Positions 58,897 to 64,000 of a DNA stretch of 64,000 nucleotides are shown here, one piece after another. The stretch's first letter is position 1; each line of letters begins with the position of its first letter. The notes below the pieces were generated by a model. It saw only the letters and a program-made list of their open reading frames with translations. It ran no database searches and was not told the DNA's origin. The stretch is from Gordionus sp. m RMFG-2023 (Eukaryota; Nematomorpha; Gordioida; Chordodea; Parachordodidae). Both the position numbers and the translations under genes were made by a program. The stretch spans positions 53,772,569 to 53,836,568 of the forward strand of contig NC_088776.1 of NCBI RefSeq assembly GCF_954871325.1. The letters are read 5' to 3'.

Positions 58897-58928
58897 AATT
58901 ATCGAAAACTCGATTATGTTCAATGTAA
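58897..58928 (+). CDS. Host gene terminal exon with stop codon
   Basis: The acceptor tttttgttgtttgtag is the strongest pyrimidine-rich site in the series. In phase 1 it encodes E-LSKTRLCSM and then TAA at 58926-58928. The short basic end after an acidic tail, with a cysteine three residues from the terminus, could be a lipidation or interaction motif, but that is speculation. No AATAAA signal was seen close downstream, so the 3' end of the transcript is not placed. Confidence 0.5.
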
Positions 58929-60290
58929 AATGAAAAAATTTATTGAATTTTTTTTTAAAATATATTTATATACATTAGGGTCATTCTAGAAAAATAAGGT
59001 TTGATGCAAACACCAAATATATATAACTAAAATATTTATAAAGTTGGATTATAAAATTTAAAAAATTCGTTAAAAATAGTTTAATACAATCTTAAGTACT
59101 GAAAAGAGTGGAATTAGTAGTGTTCTAAAATATTTATGTAAGTTAGGTAATAATTTGTTGTCAATTATATTTTTCTCTCTATTTATTCATTGAGAAACAT
59201 TAAACCTCAATATATAAATCACCATCAATGTATGCTATCACAAATCAAAAATGTATTATCACTGAAGATTTAACAAAATATATGTTCTTTATATATCTAT
59301 TAAAAAGTAATTTCCCAAGTATATAGAAAATTTTAAATTTCTCGTTTCCGATGTAGATCAGGATGAGAGGTAGTTTTCACGGGAATTCGATCTAGCTAAT
59401 ATCAGGTAAAGGTCCACGCAAAAGGTTATTCTATATCCTTTTGGATACCGTATATTTTATCAAAACTTTTGATTTATTTATTAATAAAATAAAAGGGAAA
59501 ATGAAGTATTAGTATTTGTTTTATAACAAATTATAATTATATCTAAAAGGAAAATATATAATAAATTGTAATATAGAGAGGAAAGGGAATGAAATAAGTT
59601 AAATAAGAAAAAAAAACAAATAAGTTAAAAAGAATTGAAAGAAATAAGTTAACAACAAGAAATGAAGAAGATAAGTTCAAAATATCAAATAAATAAAAAG
59701 ATTTTAAAAAATTAGTACTATTAAGGTTTAATTGAAATTTTGAATGTTAATTTATATTTATATTATTATTCAGTGGCAGAGGGTACAGGTAAAAAATTGT
59801 AAATAACTATGCCAATACAAACAATTATATAGGAAGATTATTGATTCATTCAGGGTTCCCACTTAAAATTTAGACTTAAAAGCTAAACAATAAAATTTAC
59901 ATATCTGACTCTTTTTATATAAATTATTTAATATAAATCTGGTGTAAATATAGATTAGATATGGGTATAATTATGCCTATATTTTGTCATGGGTAAAATA
60001 TGCCACCAGAGATGAATACATTTTGCCAAGTATATAAGAGGGAGAGCGTTTTTTTTCAAAGTAAACCAGTATGAGTTAGGTTTCGTGAGATTTATTTTAT
60101 AATCTGTAATTTTAATATTATCCTATAAACCAGTGACGAAGCGTCAAGTTTACTTATAGGGAAGCAATCAAAAAAATATTTTATTTTAGTCAAACTCAAC
60201 CCATTAAAACATTAAGATTTATAAATAAGTGGTATTCATCTCTTTTTTTGAGTAAAATGATCAAGTACAGCATTATAAAAGTTATAGATT

Positions 60291-60506
60291 TTAAATTTTT
60301 TCAATCAAAATCAAAGATAGATTTAATAATCGATTTTGGCTCATGCTGTTTCTGCAAAAAGATTTGTTTCTTTTTAAAGATGAAAAACTCCGTTCTGCAC
60401 TTGCTATTGTTGAAGCCAAAGTTAAGATTAACATCAAATCGGTGCATATTAAAAATTTAAGTATTTCATTAATCTTTTTCTTTCTAAATTCAACATCCCT
60501 AAACAC
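60291..60506 (-). pseudogene. hAT transposase C-terminal dimerisation domain
   Basis: Open for 71 codons to a stop, reading TLASTIASAERSFSSLKRNK, then SMSQNRLLNLSLILIEK. This is the ...SAERSFS.LK.IK...R..M...RL..L..L.IE dimerisation motif of hAT transposases related to ZMYM-type genes. The N-terminal and catalytic regions are absent from the element, so it is non-autonomous. The first Met at the left of the frame is internal to the original protein, so no true start is present. Confidence 0.82.
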
Positions 60507-60904
60507 TACCTTTAATTCGGTTTCCAGCTTGTGTAAGTCGAAACATTGAGAAATGTCGTTTAAATTATTTAATAAATATTTTGGGAAATTGATAATTTGG
60601 AATTTACTAATATCTAATAATTCGACGAATTTAATATTTTTTGGTGTAATGTTAATAAATTTTCAATAATACAATTACAATTATTAAACATTAATTAAAG
60701 ATTTTAAAATTAAAAAATTTTTTATTTTAAAAAAGTAAGGAAAAAAATATTCTTTCTCTTTTATTTATTAAAAAAATAAGCATTTTTTTATTTACTTCCC
60801 CAATGCTTATTTTTTAATGGTAAAATTATACAATACCATGGCATGATTTTCTCTTTATTTATTAAAAAAATAAGGAATATTAAATTTGCTTCTCTCATAT
60901 ATAT

Positions 60905-61085
60905 TTTTTTTAACTTAGTAAAAATAATAGTAAATTTTTTAACGTAATAAAAATAATAGTAACATTTTTAACGTAGTAAAAATAATAGAATTTCTTAATA
61001 TACTAAAAATAATATTATTTTTTTAACGTTATAAAAATTATATTAATCTTTTTAAGTTATAAAAATTATGTTAATTTTTTTAACG
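60905..61085. repeat. Short AT-rich tandem repeat in the hAT element
   Basis: About six copies of a unit of about 33 bp resembling tttttaacgtagtaaaaataa, diverging toward the right. Confidence 0.75.
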
Positions 61086-64000
61086 AAGTCAATTTAGTTT
61101 ATTTAGCATAGTAAAAAGATTATATTAAGTTTATTTAAAAATTTCGTAAGAAAAATTTCAAGGGAAGCAATGCTTCCCTTGCTTCTATGGGCGCTTCGTC
61201 ACTGATATATACCAATTCCAAATAAAAACTTCAAAAAAAACTCCTTTAAACTAATATTTGCTTATTTTTTCACTTAGATTTTTTCTCATAATAAATTGAC
61301 TCAACCTATAGAACACTGCACCAATCTCTTATATTTTATTTTTACAATTGTCTGATTTAATAGCAATATAAAATCCAATTCCTGTTGAATATATATTTTT
61401 ATTATTAAAAAAATTTCAATATTAAATATCCATTTGGTTGAAATCATTTTTTATCCAATATCTAAACGTTGAAATCATTTTATTAAATCATATGCAAATT
61501 CAAATTAATTAAAAAGATAGAAAAAAAAATAGTATTAACCTCCTAAAATTTAATTCAAATTATGAATGTCATTTTATATTTTATATAATATTTATATTAT
61601 TAATAAGTGATAGATGTTCCAGGTAAAAAATAATAAATGACTATGCCTATGCAAACAATTACGGAGGAAGTTTATTTATTCACTCAGTGTCTCAACTTAC
61701 AATTTATACTACAGCTAAATTATATAAATTACATATATGACTCTTTTTTTATGTATAATATAAGTTACAAATTAGATATTACTAACCCTATATTATCCCC
61801 AGATAAAAATATGCCACTAGAGAGAGTTGTATTTCACAAATATTTATTATGAGGTAAGGGCATCGTTTTCTAAGTAGACCAGTATGAGAGTCAGTTTCTA
61901 TAGGATTTCGAATTTGCTAATATTTGTATACAGGTAATGTTCCACTCAAGAGGTTCCTATATACTTTTGTATAAGGGTTAATTTTTCGGCCTTTTGCCAT
62001 TTATTAATAAAAAAAATAAAAAGAGTAATGAATCCGAATGTTTTTATAGAAATTTCATGAATTATCTCAAAATAAAATATATAATGAATACTAATAGAGA
62101 GAAATGAGAATGAAATAAGTTAAATAAGTAAAAAAATAATAATGTTATAAAAATAATTGAAAGAAATAAGTTAGCAAAATGAAAGAATGGATATAAATTT
62201 GAAAAAATGAAATAAATAAAGAGATTAAAAATTAAAATTAATCTTTTAAAGTTTAATTCAAATTTTCAATGTTATTTCTAATTTATATTATTAATAAGTG
62301 GTAGCAGATTTTAATCCAGGTAATAAATTATAAAAGGCTATACTTATACAAACAATTATATAGTAAGTATTCATTCACTCAAGTTCCCCACTTAAAATTT
62401 ATATTATAAGATAAACAATATAATTAGCATATCTGACTCTTATGATATGTTTAATACAAGTTATGAAATATATAATTTAGATCAATGCATTGCATTAGAT
62501 CTAGATATTTCTATCCCAATAAAAAATGCTACCAGTGATAGCTGAATTAATTTTCTCAAGTACTTATTAGGAGGTAAGGGCCTCGATTCCGAAGTAGACT
62601 AATATGAGAGTTTGTTTTATAAAAAATTCCTAGCTATTTATCTATGTAAAGTTTCACGTAATATATAATCAGATTTATTCATCAAGCTTTTTAGCCCTTT
62701 TTTAATAATAAAATAATAGGGGAAATTACCCTGAGTATTAATATTTTGTTCTATAACAAATTACATGAACTGTACTTAAAAAGAAAATATATTAATAATT
62801 TTATAGAGAGAAAAAGGAATAAATAAATTTAATATGAATATTTAAGATTAAAAAAATTGAAATAAGTTAACAAAAAGAAAGGAAGGAAATAAGTTTATAA
62901 AATCAAATATATAAAAAAATTAGTATTAATTTATTAATCTTAATTAATATTTTGAATGTTATTTTATAATATATATAATTTTAATTATTAATAAGTGGCA
63001 TATGGTGTAGGTAAAAAAATATGCAAACAATTATAATGGAAGGTTATTAATTAACTCAGGGTCCCCACTTGAAATTTTTACTACATGATAAATATAGACC
63101 CATTTTTTATGAGTCATAAAAATATAATATAAATCTCAGTGTAGGTATCGATTAGACCTTGATATTTCTATCTCTATATTTTGTCCCAATAAAAATGCCA
63201 TCAGAGATAGTTGAATATTATTTACCAGCTATTTATAAAGATGAAATGAGTACGTTTCCAAAATATACCAGTATGAGAGTTAGTTCACATAGGAATTCGA
63301 TCAAGTTAATATTTCTATACAGTAAAGTTCCACACAATAAATTTTATAAAGGCTAATTTATCACGCCTTTTGCCATTTCTATATTATCAAATATTAATAT
63401 TTATTTTATAACAAATTAAATGTATTATACCTTAATGAAAAATGTACAATAAATTATATAAAATATAGAGAGAAAAGGGAATGAAAGAAATATGAAAATC
63501 AAGTTAAATTGAAAGAAATAAGTTAAATTGAAAGAAATAAGCTAACAAAAAGAAAGGTATGAAATGAAAAAAATGAATTAAATAAAAAGATATAAAAATT
63601 CATATTAATCTATTAAAGTTTAATTGAAATTTACAATGCTAATTTATAATTTATATAATGTTTATATAAATAATCAGTGGCAGAGGGTACAGGTAAATAA
63701 AATAAATGACTATGCTTAAGCAAACATTATATAGCAAGGTTATTCACTCAGGGATCCCACTTATTTATACTACAAGCTAAACAATAAAATAACAGACTCT
63801 TTTTTTTTAATATAATATAATTTAGAATTATATAGTATATAACTCGGGGTAAGCATAGATTAGAACTAGATATTAGATCCTTATATTTTCTCCCGGGTAT
63901 AAATATATGCCACCAGAGATAAATAAATATATTATTTCAAGTATTTATAAAAAACGAGTATGAGAGTTAGTTTTTATAGTATGTATTTTTTATACAATTA

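Larger units (their letters stand above)
26471..58928 (+). other. Candidate multi-exon host gene (exon set listed separately)
   Basis: This entry ties together the exon calls on the plus strand. Each exon has an AG acceptor and GT donor and is open in one frame. Junction phases agree from exon to exon: 1-1, 1-0, 0-1, then 1-1 for every small exon, and a phase-1 terminal exon ending in TAA at 58926-58928. The protein begins with a Ser/Thr/Asn-rich segment, passes through a mixed alpha/beta region and ends in a short acidic tail. No start exon, signal peptide or membrane segment was found. Long introns packed with transposons and symmetric micro-exons of 27-57 nt resemble the micro-exon genes described in flatworms and the alternatively spliced tails of some receptors. 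Function is unknown. The model has not been tested against RNA. Confidence 0.55.
60131..61204 (-). mobile_element. hAT transposon, 1074 bp, internally deleted, inside the satellite
   Basis: The left end is CAGTGACGAAGCGTCAAG and the right end, reverse-complemented, CAGTGACGAAGCGCCCATAG, both followed by gggaagcaa words. Flanks ctataaac and atatatac agree at 6 of 8 positions, an eroded 8-bp target duplication. The left half carries a transposase C-terminus on the minus strand. The right half holds a short AT-rich tandem repeat. The satellite resumes on the far side. Confidence 0.88.
59150..64000. repeat. Satellite-like tandem array, unit about 705 bp, at least six units
   Basis: Landmarks recur at steady spacing: the ggtacaggtaaa zone at about 59783, 61619, 62322, 63010 and 63687; the accagtatgagag zone at about 60070, 61882, 62597 and 63269; and blocks of gaaataagttaa and gaaagaaataagtta in every unit. 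After removing the hAT at 60131-61204, spacing is about 680-715 bp. Units are well diverged from one another and run off the window end. The first recognisable unit starts at about 59150, soon after the host gene stop. Short open stretches inside (for example 61637-61852 and 63159-63356) are not conserved between units and are not genes. Confidence 0.85.

Noticed and set aside
61637-63356. Open frames within the satellite (for example 61637-61852 and 63159-63356)
   Set aside because: They are not conserved between units and are broken in sister copies, so they are not genes.

Overview
This window looks like nuclear DNA from an invertebrate animal. By eye it is about four-fifths A+T. It has no bacterial-style gene packing, widely spaced short exons with GT-AG junctions, and a dense layer of old transposable elements (hAT, pogo/Tigger, DDE-type, LINE, Ty3/gypsy-like) of the kinds typical of animal genomes. 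The species cannot be named from the sequence. No rRNA, tRNA, CRISPR or prokaryotic feature was seen.

Host gene: the best candidate is one plus-strand, multi-exon gene from about 26471 to its stop codon at 58928. I assembled it from splice sites, open reading and codon phase. Two larger exons (26471-26647, 27495-27640) are followed by exons at 46814/46865-46988 and 47288-47380, and then by a string of symmetric phase-1 micro-exons of 33, 27, 57, 48 and 36 nt and a short terminal exon. The tail exons are acidic. The introns hold most of the transposons in the window. The 5' end was not found and the family is not recognised.

Layout. 1-4.7 kb: a minus-strand Ty3/gypsy-like fossil (integrase region) split by a 2.4-kb hAT transposon, then AT-rich repeats. 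7.1-7.9 kb: 3' end of another gypsy-like fossil. 10-30 kb: five copies of a TA-flanked MITE, a 748-bp hAT MITE with a perfect 8-bp target duplication, two copies of a second hAT MITE family, and a LINE reverse-transcriptase relic at 24.5-25.3 kb. 30 kb: a DDE transposase relic. 33-37 kb: an unidentified minus-strand coding relic split by a structurally whole, non-autonomous LTR element (34086-36232) and by another MITE. 40-42.5 kb: gag/protease-like fossil material, including a strikingly GC-rich block. 43.5-46.6 kb: a hAT MITE holding a 2757-bp, intron-bearing, internally deleted pogo element. 48.3-49.6 kb: an internally deleted hAT. 50-51.2 kb: a second LINE relic, inside a duplicated pair of host micro-exons. 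51.7-54.1 kb: a faint gypsy-like fossil. 56.5 kb: a palindromic hAT MITE. 59.2-64 kb: a satellite of about 705-bp units interrupted by a 1074-bp hAT.

No intact transposase or polymerase gene was found. The history is one of nested insertion: hAT into gypsy, pogo into hAT MITE, LTR element into a coding relic, and hAT into satellite. Several insertions can be placed to the base because their target-site duplications are preserved.
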